A DNA stretch of 64,000 nucleotides from Nymphaea colorata (GCF_008831285.2 NC_045140.1:13904233-13968232); one strand, 5' to 3'; shown: positions 1 through 12,931, counted from the stretch's first letter. Made by a program: numbers and translations. The notes: generated from the sequence alone by a model not told the origin.

Positions 1-62
1 GTATACATGTATATACATGTAAACTTAGATCGTGTATACTACATATATATTAGAGACCTTAC

Positions 63-148
63 CTGGTGTGACTCCAAGTGCTCAGGAAGGCAATAAGAGA
101 TCACAACTTCAAATAGTGATGACTTTTTGCCAGTAAGGCTAGGACCAT
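63..148 (-). other. Candidate internal exon of an unidentified minus-strand gene
   Basis: Read on the minus strand, this 86-nt block is preceded by an AG acceptor (TTATTATAG) and followed by a near-consensus donor (CAG|GTAAGG). One frame is open throughout: 28 codons including GPSLTGKKSSLFEVV and ending LPEHLESHQ. I do not recognise the protein. No second exon with comparable support was found between 149 and 3900, so this may be the edge of a gene lying mainly left of the window, or a chance open stretch. Confidence 0.3.
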
Positions 149-1327
149 CTATAATAAAGTGTAATCCAACACCCAATATACAAGAATGCAATGTATGATC
201 CTTCTAGAGAACATGGATCCACATTGTCTGTACATCTACATATTTAGAAAATCTAAAGTTACCACAATGTGAACAAGCACAAGTTAATGTCTGCCAACTA
301 AGCTTGTCAGCCTAAAGTGTAGATTCCCAAAAGAGGCTAAGCTCAATCTCTCGCTCAAGAAGGTCAATCAAACAGTTTCTTGGCTCCACCTTGACGTTCA
401 TTTAGTTGTCTTATATGAGACTCGGGATATTCCCCACCCCATCGTACCTTTCACTCATACATTCTGCTCAAACTTCTGGATGCGGCCATTAGAGCGATGA
501 GTACACAGCCAAAGAACATGTACTATTTTAAGAAAAGAGGGAACCTCACCCCTAAATGCAACCATTATCTTATTATACAGTACGTCAGTATCCCTTTTGA
601 GATTCAATGATGCCAACTAGAGCTAGTTGAATGTGCAAGACACGATTAACAGCACTCCAAAGTAATGCCCATAAAGTACAAATTCACGTGCCATGCCAAA
701 GCAATTTGCCTCCTCTAGGCCGCGATTACCACATAAAAGAGCACTATACTAGATGAAAGTGTTGTGTGCAAATGTGAAGCATGCTTTAGAGACAAGAATC
801 ACAACACTTCTGAAGAGCCTAATAACTATCATTTTCGAAAAGGAAAGCCTGCTTCCAATATAAAGGAAGCACACTTCCTAGTCATGGGAAGCCGCTTTCT
901 TATTTCATATGGACCAAGATTCCTAACTTGGAAGTTTTGATTCCCTTAAAAAACATTATTCATATTTTTCTGATAAAGCCTTCCTATTTTGTAGTTTTAC
1001 AATTCTTCCCAAATTAGGAAGGTAATTACCAGAAAATAACTACAGAGTTCGAAGCTAGGACTTAAGAAACAACAAGCAATCTTGATATGTTTCCTTTTTG
1101 TTCCTTTTAGCTTCCAGTTTGTTTTTATTTCCCCTTTCACTTTTCAGTTTGTTTCATTATTCATTTCCAACTCCATTATAGGTTTGCTTCTGACATCCCT
1201 CTTCCTATAATTTCTAGAATTCATTGCTTCTCATATCACTTCTAGCTCCCACTTCTATATTTGGGAACTTTGGTTGGATAGGATGTTTAATTAAGACTTA
1301 TAGTTATTTTATTTCTTTCAGTGCTAT
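149..1327. other. AT-rich stretch, no gene recognised
   Basis: No frame stays open for more than a few tens of codons. The minus strand between about 360 and 700 has short open pieces broken by stops, compatible with old decayed coding or transposon sequence, but I could not match them to a family. Confidence 0.4.
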
Positions 1328-2042
1328 CTGTACTTGTGTTGGATAAAAACCTATACTATATACCTACAATACACAATATCCCATGTATCGTAAGCGTATC
1401 ACCCATATCATATCACCTGTATCATGCAATACAGGGACAAAACAAATTTTGTACTTCTTTTTAAAACAGTTCCTCCCTCATGCTTTCGAAACATCTCTAA
1501 AAGTTGTGAAAGGGAGAGGCTTTTCTAGAAAAATCGACTATATGTTGGTGAGAACATTCTATTTGAATGTGTTGAAACAATTAATGAAGAAAATGAGAAT
1601 GAAGATGAAGATGATGATGATTATCCTTGATTGATGATAATCATGATATTTGGCACTTGGCAGCGAACAATTATGTGTTGTGAACTTGTGATATAATCTA
1701 AACTCTAAAGCACTTCAAAGTTTAAACTTATGATGGATGCTTATTATGTTCTTCTGAATTTATGATTTCTTATTTATGAATGTGTTGCTGATATATTATA
1801 GTTTATAAATAATGAATCATGAATGTTCTTTATGTGTGATGGGGTTTTTTTATATGGAATACACTTTTTTTTAATTTTTCCCAAATTTTTCTCTGTTTTT
1901 CCTAATTCATTAATTTTTTAATTAAAATTTAATTTTACGATATGCTATGCTATATTTACGATACATAACAATATGGGGTATAGGAATATGGTGTATAGGT
2001 CAGCCTGACCGATACACGTTATGATACACCTTTTATAACATT
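1328..2042. repeat. Diverged transposon-like repeat with inverted GTATCG-type ends and an acidic coding tail
   Basis: The block is bounded by short similar inverted stretches: TGTTGGATAAAA near 1338 and the complement of TTTTATAACA near 2038. GTATC/GATAC motifs cluster at both ends (1383-1430 and 1940-2030). Around 1563-1630 one plus-strand frame reads into a run of Glu, Asn and Asp residues ending DDDDYP and a stop, as seen at the C-terminus of some plant transposase-derived ORFs. No target-site duplication could be found, so the element type is undetermined. Confidence 0.3.
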
Positions 2043-4269
2043 GGTTCCTTCTCTTCAAAGTTGAAACATTTTCCATGTCAAAATTTCTTGTTTTCATCCA
2101 CTAGGGAAGCAAACTTGTAAGGTTATTAATTCCTCTAATGATATTAAACAAAAAAGTTTCCTTTAATTATAGTGTACATGAATTCTTGAGCGATTGTGCC
2201 TCAATTTCGTGTTCCCAACAAACTACTTCCAATCTCTTTAATGATATAACTTTTTAATAACCTACTTCCAAGATCCTAAATCTTGGTTCACAAATATCAC
2301 AGGTCTGAACTAGCTCAATCAGCATTAGAACAACAATCAGCATTAGAACAAAAAACACATATCTGTGCTGTAGCCAAACCATGGTAACTAGGAAACCCAC
2401 TTTCTTTTTTCCAAAATTTGCTTTCCTTCTTCTGACTTACTTCCCAGTTCCCACTTGACATTGCGTCCCTAGATTCCACCACCTATGTTCATCACAATGT
2501 TCACTTCACATATTGCTTCCTCTGTTCTTTTTCATTTACTAGTAGCTATAAGATAAAAAGAAAAATTCCTTTCAAAATGCATGTAGAGAAGTCCATTTGT
2601 GACTTGAACTCAGCCATGAAAGGTGAATGCTTGCTTAACAGGATAAGACCAAAATAACTAGAGCCCAGATGCATGTATGGAAGAACTCCAAATTCATTTT
2701 CACGCTCGCTACTTTGCATCTTTGCCTTTTATCGTGTGATAGACATATGAATGTAGGTGATAAAAAAGGTATTCCAATTGGGCTGTTAGTTGCACCTCAA
2801 AAACTGGCGGAAAACAACAGGTGTTTCTAGTTTTGGCTGCTTCTCGTATCATATAGACAGTGCATAAGCAGCATACTAGACAACCTTATTGAAACATATT
2901 TCTTGCAATGTGAACTTCTCATTGTAACAGTAATTCAAATTTTAGCATTAACTGGACGCCAAAAGTTATCTAAGTTTTGGATTAAAGTCCTATCCCATGA
3001 TTATGATATGTTGGATCTCTCTTGCAGATAGTAGCTTCTGCGCCTATCTGCTTCTTTTTCATGAGGAGATTCCGTGAGTAAAACTTCTCTTTGTTTCACC
3101 TAGGAACCAATTTTTGAAGGCATAACAGCCGACAGTGAAACTGCTGCCCACCACCAAGTTCCCCCATAAAAAACGGTTACGGAACATCACTCGTGCACGA
3201 ACGAACCACACTTATTCCACCAAAAAACAAATCAAACATTTTGTAGAAACACAGCACCATATTCCAGGGAAGCTATGCCAATGCACATGAGATCAAGTAG
3301 ATGCGCAAAAGAAACCCTAGGAGCATGCAGAATTTCATGAGATCAAGTAGTAGGCAACCACTGCCTTCTAATTCAAACAAGAACAACAGCATAAATCGTA
3401 AAAAATTGGAGAATTAAGGAAATTCTAGATGCAATTGAAAAGGAAAAGGGAAAAAAACAACGGAACACTATTCTGTCGACGCTCTGCAGTGGGAGCAGCT
3501 AAAACGAAGGAAAACGGCAGGTTGATGACGAAAAATCACATTTATGGCCTTGTGATAGATGCACGAACGCCATGCCATGGTATCTGGGATAAACAACAGA
3601 AGGAAAAGGTGTGTACAATCTCACAGAGAGACAGAGAGAGAAAGAGAGGCCGACCATGCTAGAGCAGACGGTGGGAGAAGAGAAGAGGCCTCGGGAGGGG
3701 AGATCCTTCAGATGCACAGCGGCTCCCTCCATCGCCACACACGCGCACGCGCGGAACACTCTCTCTCCCTCTGTACAGGCTCCCGCCTTTACGCGCGCGA
3801 TGAAATTATAGTCTGCGGACGACGGGATCCGGGAGGTCTGCGCCCCTCCGCGAGAGCAGTAAAACAGACATGGGCTGGATTATGTCTGCCCCGGATCTGT
3901 TCTAGAAAAATAAATTTTATTCCACGTTTTATTTTTTTATTTTCACAAAAGCATATATTTTTATTAAAAACAAAAAAAATCCAGAAATTATTAGGTAACA
4001 TGTAAGTAAAAAAGGAATCCCTCCTCCCTCCCCTAAAAAAACCCAACCACTCTTAACGAAAAAAGGAAAAACTACTCCTTCTATCACCATCAGCAAGTGG
4101 TTATGCTACAGCACTTGACTCAGTTTTATATCACTTCCATTTTTTTCATCCAACCATTTGACTCGTTTTATATTGATTTCCTTTTTTTTCAACCATCGCA
4201 TAATCTGAAAATTTATTAAAAATAATTTTTTTTCACAAATATTTTATGCATTGTTATGATTTATTTCAT
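2043..4269. other. Unassigned AT-rich stretch with a GA-rich, CpG-containing island
   Basis: No gene was recognised. A 47-nt plus-strand block near 3031-3077 is flanked by a good acceptor (CTTGCAG) and donor (GTGAGT) but is too short to assign. Between about 3600 and 3870 the DNA is unusually GC-rich, with a GA/CT tract at 3616-3651 and clusters of CGCG. That looks like a promoter or 5' UTR of a gene on either strand, but no convincing first exon follows. Confidence 0.3.
3616..3651. repeat. GA-rich low-complexity tract
   Basis: Imperfect GA repeat (AGAGAGACAGAGAGAGAAAG) at the left edge of a GC-rich island. On the opposite strand it is a CT-rich tract of the kind common in plant core promoters and 5' UTRs. 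Confidence 0.6.
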
Positions 4270-6650
4270 CTAGAAGCTTGCACTTTGGCTAAGAGAAAGT
4301 CTTGATTGAATACTATAAAATAATTTGATGAGTAGTGATGATGATTGTATGATTATTTGTCCCGTAAAGAAACTGAAGAGAATGAAAAAGGTTTTAACTT
4401 GCTGGAATCAAAATTTTCTTGGAAGTGTTTGACTTAATCTCGCTTCCTCAAAGGCCAATGGGAAAAGAACCAAGCTCTTGATTATGAATATCTTGATAAA
4501 GGAGTTGGGCTTACACTAAATAGTGACAATAACTCTGCATTTCTTTACCAGTATGTGAAGAATCATAACTAAAAGAAACATATCTATGCTATTGAGACTA
4601 ATGGGGTTAGGTTTGAGAGCCCTCACATGATTTTTTATGCTCGCAGAGAGTTTTCAAGAGATTCATTTCCATGTAGTAGGATTGTCTCTACTGGCCTTGC
4701 TATGGAAGGTCACATCATGATTAATATACTTGAGGAGAATGAGAAATTGAAAACCGCTATTGGACAAGATGAGGTGCACATGATTGTGTTTATGATGGCC
4801 AAAAAGGTGACATCCCATAATGTTATCTTTTTCTATAAAGTATTATCATGTCATAAGGAAATATATACATTTGGCAATTTTTTTATCTTTTAAAAACTGG
4901 CAAGCTAGTCAAAATTGTTAACAAATCTCACATATCTTTGATTGATAAATTTTAAATAGCTACATACGAAATTTTATGTCAATTGTGTCTATAAGATAGT
5001 TAATAAAGTGATAGCAAAGAGGAATGAAAGTGTTTTATGAGAAGTGATAAAAGGGGAACCTAAGGGGGCATTTATTCCCAATAAAATAGTTCAAGAGCAT
5101 GTTTTACTTGTTCAAGATCATGAGCTGGTAAACAATATGGATAATCATAAGAATGGTTGAGTGTTGTTGAAGTCAGACGTGTTGAAAGCCTATGATTGAG
5201 TGGATTAAACCCTTTTTATTGTGTTTTGGCTGAATTGGGATTTTGTAATGAGTAGGTAGAAAAGATCATGACCTATGTGATGCCACATTCTTTTGCAGTG
5301 TGACGATGAATGTTAGAGAAGCAACTATTTTACTCTACAAGAGAGTGATTCGTCAAGGCAAACCTATTTCTTCTTTTATTTTCATTGTAGTGATTGAGAT
5401 GTTATGCAAGAGGTTAAGAAGAGAAGATTTCCTTATGAAGGTGCAGCTTCATCAATATGATGGAGTTGATTTTCTCAATATGTTGGGTTAAATTACCTTC
5501 AATATACATAATGAGAATTATTGTGAGACCTCTATCATTATTCGGTGGAGAATTGTTGATGTTCTATGGTGTATTTAGGGCTTCTATGTTAAAATGTACA
5601 ATAAAAATAGAGCATTGCAATGTATCAAAGAAGAAAGTGTTGAATAGATTGACATGATAAAAAGAAGATTACTATCATATACAAGTAAAATATGTCTACT
5701 GACATATTATGAATCAATTAGTGATTTAATGGTTAATGTGCTTTGGACTGCCCAACTATATGAACTTCTTTATTGAGAAAAAGTGTTGCAATTTTTTGAT
5801 GGTGAAAGGTAGAGTTGCTTGTGTAGCTAAGTGGATGACAAGATATTGGGATAAGTAGTTTGTGGAAACAAAATAAGGTTCACATTATTTACATGGCCTT
5901 TCCTGTGTTTATGATTGGTTCAATTCAAGCTGATTTTATTATAATGATGTATATATTTAGTGAGAACTACTAACAAATGTGTATAGTAAATTATAATGTC
6001 TTGGGGGTGGAAAAACATTATTTGGGTTGGGAAGAGGTTAGCGATATGATTAGATGGAAGGTAGAAAGTAAGAAGAAGACAAACATGTGGTTGGATAATT
6101 GGTGATGGAGAATTATTTTCTTTCTTGTAAGGGAAAAGCAAATGACTAGCTTGTAAAGGTATTTTGGGATGATGTTCAATATGTTTATTATTGCTTGATA
6201 AAGGTGATGCAATGAGAAGTGGCTCCCAGTTAACAAATCAAGTGTTTCACAATGTTGTTCTCGTAGAAAAGAATGACAACTTCTACTATAATGAATATGA
6301 TATGAGTACTTTAAGGAGAAGCAAGATATGTGAGCTAATTAGGAAGATAGTTTGGTGGAATAGATGAAAAAAGTATGGGTGAATGATGCAATCCAGATAG
6401 TAAAATGAGTTGTTAATCCGACTATTGAAGGCAAAATGCTCATGTTAGATAGATGGAAGATATTTGGATGCACTTTTGCTAATAAAAGCAGCTTTGTCAA
6501 AAGAAACAAGAATCTTGCTCCCATCTTTTCTTGAAGTGAGAAGTGGTTTAATTGGCTTGGAGATTAATGGAGAGAAGTTTAATGATGATGGGCAAATCTT
6601 TAATTATGTTATGGAGACATTCTCATTGTATAGGAAAAGGGTTTAGAGTG
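4270..6650 (+). mobile_element. Decayed LINE-1-type retrotransposon (reverse transcriptase and C-terminal region)
   Basis: Translated in shifting frames, the stretch gives the ordered landmarks of a plant L1 ORF2. These are a pre-RT segment (AFLYQYVKNHN near 4537, then HIYAIETNGVRFESPHM near 4580-4630), the NRMK-like and 'QDHELVNNMDNHK' segment near 5000-5160, the KAYDxVDW-type motif near 5190, and the conserved RQGxPISxFxFIVV segment at 5355-5395. A zf-RVT-like piece (RWKVESKKKTNMWLDNW) lies near 6045-6105. Many stops and frameshifts interrupt it, so it is a relic. An endonuclease domain, poly-A tail and target-site duplication were not identified, so both ends are approximate. Confidence 0.75.
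5344..5690 (+). repeat. LINE segment duplicated at 11306-11636
   Basis: This 347-bp part of the decayed LINE recurs almost base for base at 11306-11636. The second copy lacks about 16-18 bp near the end of the RT motif and differs at a few positions. Similarity stops abruptly at both ends, and neither end is a LINE 3' terminus. The copy at 5344 sits in continuous LINE sequence, so it is the likely source locus or closest relative of the second copy. Confidence 0.85.
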
Positions 6651-9600
6651 GCCTTAATCTAGAGATGTTGGCATCTAACATTTATAATAATAATCTAAAG
6701 CCTTTGGAGGAAGATGAAAGTGCATGCATGACAACGGGAGACTTCAGTAGGGGCATATGCAAAATAATATAGGAAGACATGACTAAGTTAATTAATAATG
6801 CTATGCAGACATTAAATTCAGTTTAGAGCCAACATTTAGCTTGAACCATGACCATCTTTTGAAGGGTTTGATGCAATTACACATTGGCATGTAGATTTGC
6901 ATTAGAATATCAAATGCAAACAAAGATTGACATTTCATATGAATAATATATAAGGTTCTATTGTGAAAGTAGGAATGACTAGCCCTAGTTATAGTTGAAG
7001 TATGAAGGACTATAGCTATTTTGTTTTCATATACAATATGGTGTTCTAGGAAAGACTGGTTTGGTGGAAGGTCTTAGCAAATGGAGAAGGGAAAAAAAGG
7101 TGGTTTGACTCTACATGAAGCAAGGTTTTGGTTATTCATTCCTTTTTGCTTGAAGGAAGTGCGTTGTCTTTCATTTTCGTAACTACAATCCTGAAGTATA
7201 GTTGTAAGTGTAAAACCCATCATTTTCTATTGCATGAAATTAAATATGTTTATAAAGTTTCATGTATTTATAGATGTAAATACATATATTATATATAATA
7301 GTAGGCCCAATTAAACTTATCGTCGAAGCAGTAAATTATAAACATTAAAGATAGGCTTATTACTTTTGCATGAGAAATGAGTTGACAAAATACATTAATG
7401 GATTTACCAAAAAAATGATTTGAGGGAAAATTATAGGGTCATCCATCTTGTGAAAAGTTAAAAAAATCATATGATAGTTTTAGTGGCCTTGAAGATGACC
7501 TATTTAACCATATTTTGCAACATTTTAACCTTCTGTTTGCTGCAGCCATAAAGCAAAAGGTCCCAGCAATAGGAAATTAGAGAAAAGAAATAGATATATC
7601 CACCTTTCTACTCATTTTCTAGTTGATATCAACGTTGCTACTAAGTAGTTTGCTCCTCAGTTGTGTTAGCCTTCAACTGCTTAAGAAAACAAAAAAGAAT
7701 AAATGGTTTGCTGATTGAAATTCAAAGTTATTTATGGTAAAAAATAAATCTGGTAAGTACTATACTTAATGAAATAGGAAACTAGTCTACACCCATGTAT
7801 ATATGCATGTGTGCATTTGTATATATATGTGTGTATAAATAAGCATACAAGTCTGGATATATTATAATTTGGACTTGCATATGCAATTCAAAGGAAAAAA
7901 CCAAACATGAATACGTCCTAGAGAACCAAGGGTATTCTAATATTGACAATTATGCAAATATAATATGACTTGCTTCTGTTCTAACAAATACAAGATACCA
8001 TCTATGAATGAAATAGGTAGTTATTATACTTCTTTTTGTATTTACATGTATACAAATATGTGTACATACATGCATGAAGCCATAAAAATCAATATATGTA
8101 CTGATGTATATGTAAAGATAGAAGTAATTGCATGCTAGACTCAACAATATGTATTATGAGTATTGTGTTGAAAATGATAATATGCAACAAGGCAACATGG
8201 TTATAAGAGGCTAGACCTATGGGGAAATTTTCTAGAAACTTGGATGTTTTTCTAAAAATTGCAGGAACTCGTTTGGTGCTTGATGGAAATGATCTAAATG
8301 AATACATGTGGTGACATGAGAACATATTTGAATTTCAGTTTTCTTAAACATAAGTTGGGAGGAATGTCTTAAAAAACTTCATGTTGTAATGTTGGTATAA
8401 GTTAGAAATCCAGAATTGCTACAAAGCTTATACATAATTTCTTGTGACCTGCTTTGCTGAGCAGAAATTCTTAAACACAACTATTTAGATTTTATGATGG
8501 TATATATGTGTTTCATGATTTATTTTGGTTGAATGTGCTTGTGATATAAGAATGCCCAAAACCTACTTGTTCTTACTACAAATATTCTAATTCACAAAAC
8601 TGAATTGAATTTAATTAGATCTAAGTACTCAAATTTCATAATGATTCTTTGTTGTTATATTGATTGAACAAAAAGGTATTCTGATAGAATAAAATAGGAG
8701 AAAATGTGAACATGAACCATTAGCTTGGAGCCAAGAATTGATTATTTCTTAATGTGTCATTCAAACAGTTAGATGGGGTGAGAAAAACGTAATTAAGAAT
8801 CCAAAATAATTTTGGTTAAGCACAAATGATTATTTTAGTCTAGGAATCATATGACTAATTAACTCAAAGATATGATCGAAGGAAAAAATAAAGCTGGTCA
8901 AAGGGAAAATACAAAGAACTAAATGAAAACAATAATTTAAAGGAAATAAAACCAATCAGCAATGAGGAAAAAAAAAAGTTAGAATCAAAAGTCAGGCTGC
9001 CCAAAGAGGGAAACCAATAAACTATATAATATTAACAATCAGTTTTAGATCGAACAATGTCAAAATTTGATTTATAATAGAAGATATTGCTTCATAAGGC
9101 AAACAAACTCACCACTTTTTTAGACCTCATGGTATTATAACTTTCGCATCATGCAAAATGTAGTTGTTGTAAAATCATACTTTCCAATTATTGCATTGGT
9201 AGATATTGTTTGGTTGTATTCCTACTTAATTGGTGAGTTCGCCATTTGGCTTTCTCTTGACACTTGTATATTTTGGAAACTATGTTAAGTTGTAAACTTA
9301 AATAAGTTATAATTATGCTTAACAGTTTGCATAATTTTTGCCCATGTTTTGGTTATACTTTATGGAGCTTTTGTGTAGCTTTCCCTGTTCTTTGTTTTCT
9401 ACTATATTAGCTTCATGAATTCCAAAACAATTAGGTAAGTTCAGACGGCATGACCCATACACTATCTTAAGAAATGTTTGGTTTATAGAATCATGAATTC
9501 CAAGTCATGAACATTGAAAGTGGTAGATCCTATACTATAACAAGGAATAAAGCCCATGATTTACATGTTTGAAGTGACATCCTGAATCATAAAATGTTTG

Positions 9601-10955
9601 ACCTTGCATAGCAATTTCTTAGTGTCCTGTATAAGAAAATATGCAGTCCAGAAATTGGTCAACTTGATAGAGTGTCTTTTGGCTCATTTTGGCAGATGTC
9701 GTCACCAGAAGGAGCCATAAATTGCATCAGTGATGACACTGTTGTTATGAATACCGTAGCACATATTGAATTCTTCAAACAATATGATTGTTCATTTTGA
9801 AATAGATATCTAAAAGACAATATAATAAATTGGAAATGGAAGGACATAAGATGTGAGTTATAAATCCATATGCATATGCATATTTATGAACATATATACA
9901 ATTATACTTACATAATACATAACTAAATGCAATTCAGGGTTGAAGCATGAATAATGGACATTATGTAACGCATATGCACACACGCGCACACACACGCACA
10001 CACAAACACACATATCCACAATAGGTGTGTGTTCAATATAAGTGGATGCACACCTATGAACTGATAAAGGATATTACATAGACAAGCTTTGATTGTTTAT
10101 ACTTCATAAGCATTTTGTAACGTCTATCCATAGTTCTTTGAGAATTGAAAGTAGTCTATTGGTTTTGTCTTGGAATTATACACAATGTTGTATTTCATGG
10201 AAATTACTATAATATGCTTTGTAAATCATATGTTTAGAAGCATAAAAGAAGGTATCACTATGCCTAATTTAATGGAATATACAAGTGGCAGTTGAGTCTG
10301 ATGGGTGGTTTTGTCCAAGGAGGTAGTGGTGTGGCATGAACTCATTATGGTCGCACACTCCTTTGTCTCCACTGGACTGCCCATAGGCTATTAGGCATAA
10401 CAAAAGCACAAAATTTTGTTATTGTTTTGTTTGGAGAGCGACACTTTTCTTGGTCTCTCAACCTAAGTGCCTAGAGGGGCCAATCTACCGCTTGGGACAA
10501 TACCAGTGGTGTGACCTTGCTATTGCAGTGGTAATATGGGATATCTCAAGAGGCTCCATTGTAAGTTAACTTTCATCTTTATGGATCGCATGGTGAATAT
10601 TTGTTTTGTTTTATCCATTGTCACATATATCGTGTACGGGTATTATATGACAAGAAATTTCTTGGGTATAATACAATAAAGTTGTAAAAAAATAAAAAAT
10701 AATAAAAAATACAAAAAAACATGTATAATACTCATTTTTTATGTTTTTTATTTTTCTAGTGTTTTTTTTAAAGATGCATCTAATTTCTGTTTTATACGAC
10801 TGTCTTATTTCTTGTGTATTATATGCGTTTTTTTCGAATAATGTGCATTCTTTGTGACAATGTTTTATCTGTGTTTTTCGCTCGTATGATTTTCTGTTGA
10901 TACTCGTCACTATGATTATGGTCATTGGAGGTCTGTGTTGCTTTATAACCTTATA
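6651..10955. other. AT-rich intergenic DNA, no gene recognised
   Basis: No ORF has coding character. A mixed CA repeat occupies about 9977-10012, followed by a short hairpin-forming pair, AGGTGTG and CACACCT, near 10024-10055. A moderately GC-richer block at about 10260-10570 resembles neither the LTRs nor the LINE in this window. It may be an unclassified repeat fragment. Confidence 0.5.
9977..10012. repeat. CA-rich microsatellite
   Basis: Interrupted CA tract (CACACACGCACACACAAACACAC) in noncoding DNA. Confidence 0.8.
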
Positions 10956-11305
10956 CGCATTCCTCAAAAATTTTATTTGGTTTTTGGAGTGTTCCAGAAA
11001 AATAAGTTTTTATTTTGAAAATGAGAGAAAAATGGATCACCCATCGGCACGATGATCGACCGTTACCGACGCCTTTACCGGGGGTAATCAATCCAAGGGC
11101 TATGTTTGTTATTGATGTATTCTATTTTGGCTTGAACATCCTTTTCATTCTAAATGCAGTGTTGTGTTTGAGAAAAAGTTCTTGAAGAATAACTTGAGAA
11201 TGTAAAACATTTTGATTTGAAAAAAACTTGAATTAAGAATTCTTTACAAATACCATTTGAAAAACTTGGGAAATCATTTTTGAAATGGATTTAGTGTTCC
11301 ATTGT

Positions 11306-11636
11306 AGTGATTCGTCAAGGCAAACCTATTTCTCCTTTTATTTTCATTGTAGTGATTGAGATATTATGCAAGAGGTTAAGAAGAGAAGATTTCCTTATGA
11401 AGGTGTGGAGTTGATTTTCTCAATATGTTGGTTTAAATTACCTTCAATATACATAATGAGAATTATTGTGAGACCTCTATCATTATTCGGTGGAGAATTG
11501 TTGATGTTCTATGGTGTATTTAGGGCTTCTATGTTAAAATGTATAATAAAAATAGAGCATTGCAATGTATCAAAGAAGAAAGTGTTGAATAGATTGACAT
11601 GGTAAAAAGATAGATTACTATCATATACAAGTAAAA
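11306..11636 (+). repeat. LINE patch filling a deletion inside LTR A
   Basis: A near-identical copy of 5344-5690, including the RQGKPIS motif, is embedded in LTR A. The LTR sequence flanking it corresponds to points about 1.35 kb apart in the intact LTR at 50118, so the patch replaces deleted LTR sequence. It has no poly-A tail and neither end is a LINE terminus. That argues against ordinary LINE insertion and for copy-paste filler during double-strand-break repair. Confidence 0.8.
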
Positions 11637-12267
11637 ATAGCTTCTTGACTCCGAAAAAGATATTTGAGAGCTATCTTATATGGCCATAGGGAGATGAAGA
11701 AGAGAAAGAGTAGAGAAAGAAAAAGGATTGGGATGTTGGTTAGATGCCTCTAACAAGAATGATTTTAGAAAAATAAATACATTTTTCGGGTGATAATAGA
11801 TTCGTCTTGAGTGAAGCTCCAAAATGATGAAGATATTGCTCCAAGAGATCTCCTTGTGCTCCCTTAAAGAATTAGAATCAAGAGAAGTTTGCTCCCAAGG
11901 TTGAAAGAGAGGATGAATGAAAAGGAAAGAATAAGAGAAAAATGAAAAAAGAGAGTTAAGGGACAACTCTAAGTCTTTAAGTGAGAATACACTAGGGGTT
12001 CCCCAAAGGCTTGTTCATGCCCAATAGAGAACATTGTGGAGGCATTTATAGGGAATTTTGAAGCCAAAACTTAAAATTTGATTTTTTTTAAATTTTACAA
12101 CATTTTCATGCAAATTTTTTAAATATTTTGAATTTATTTTTAATGACCATTAGCCTTGCAAATACTCATCTAGGCTGTGGGCAGGATTAATGCCCACCCA
12201 AAAAATTCAAATACCACCCTCCGTTTTGTAAGGAAATGGGGCTTGCATTGTGTGTAAGCCCCAGCTC

Positions 12268-12300
12268 GGGCGCTGTTGCACGCCAGGCGCAACAGCGCCC
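12268..12300. other. Perfect 12-bp GC-rich hairpin in LTR A
   Basis: GGGCGCTGTTGC (12268-12279) and its exact complement GCAACAGCGCCC (12289-12300) are separated by 9 nt. The hairpin sits in a small GC-rich island in otherwise AT-rich LTR DNA. Its function, if any, is unknown. Confidence 0.85.
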
Positions 12301-12480
12301 TAGCGCCTCGGCGAGACGTGCACTACCGCAATCACATCATGCGATCGCTTGCGTGCTCGAGATCAGGCGTGCGTGCGGGCGACGCTCGATTATTTTTTTT
12401 TAAATGGAATAACATAAAAAAATGGTATAAAATGAAATAAAACGAGTAAAAAAATAAATAAATATGGAAAATCATAAAAC

Positions 12481-12499
12481 TATATATATATATATATAT
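12481..12499. repeat. TA microsatellite
   Basis: Uninterrupted TA repeat of about nine units within LTR A. Confidence 0.85.
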
Positions 12500-12910
12500 T
12501 ATTTATTCAAAATGTGTATAAAATTGTTTTTTTGTTCTAAATTTTGTGGTCGACTCAATTTCGAGTGACTCCGGACTCGTTTTAAATCCGAACTGGGTTC
12601 AATTGCACGCTGACGTGTTCTAGCACCTGACTAAGGCTTAAAAATACATTTTGGCGCGAGAACGAAGCATAAACAAAGGGGAGGTCCGTGTGTGCATGCG
12701 CGACGCTCGTAAATTCAAATTTGTTGTCTTGATTTCAGTTTGGGATTTTGAGTTTGAAATAATGAATTAAGATCTAGATTTGAATTTTGGGCCTTATTTG
12801 GACTCGAGAATTGGATTTTGGATTTTAAATCTCGCGTTTAAAGTTGAGTTTTGAATTTACGTTTAGGTAGAAAGAATGCAGTCTTTTCGAAAAAATTTGG
12901 GGTGATGACA

Positions 12911-12931
12911 AACCCTTGATAGGTCGATGTT
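12911..12931 (-). other. Remnant of a primer-binding region between LTR A and LTR B
   Basis: Only 21 bp separates LTR A from LTR B. On the minus strand it reads like a mutated version of the 61640-61657 primer-binding site of the young element: GCGACC followed by a GGGACC-type end becomes TCGACC then AAGGGTT. It lies at the same place, just before an LTR that starts TGCAT. I infer that the whole coding interior of an older element was lost here. Confidence 0.4.

Larger units (their letters stand above)
10956..12910 (-). mobile_element. Diverged LTR A of an Ogre-like Gypsy element, internally rearranged
   Basis: The left end (CGCATTCCTCAAAAATTTT, then GGAGTGTTCCAGAAAAATAAG and a GATCGACCGTTACCGACGCC block) aligns with the start of the young LTR at 50118. 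The right end (AATTTGGGGTGATGACA) aligns with that LTR's end at 52928. In between, sequence equivalent to roughly 50466-51820 of the young LTR is missing and replaced by LINE sequence (11306-11636). LTR homology resumes near 11640 (CTTCTTGACTC) and continues through the TATTTATA-like block near 12040. Minus orientation is inferred from the young copy. This is an old, non-functional relic. Confidence 0.7.

Noticed and set aside
3031-3077. 47-nt plus-strand block between good splice sites
   Set aside because: Too short to identify, two frames are open, and no partner exon was found.
3499-4046. ORFs of 66-148 codons on both strands
   Set aside because: They overlap each other around GA-rich and CG-rich sequence, with no recognisable protein or splice context.
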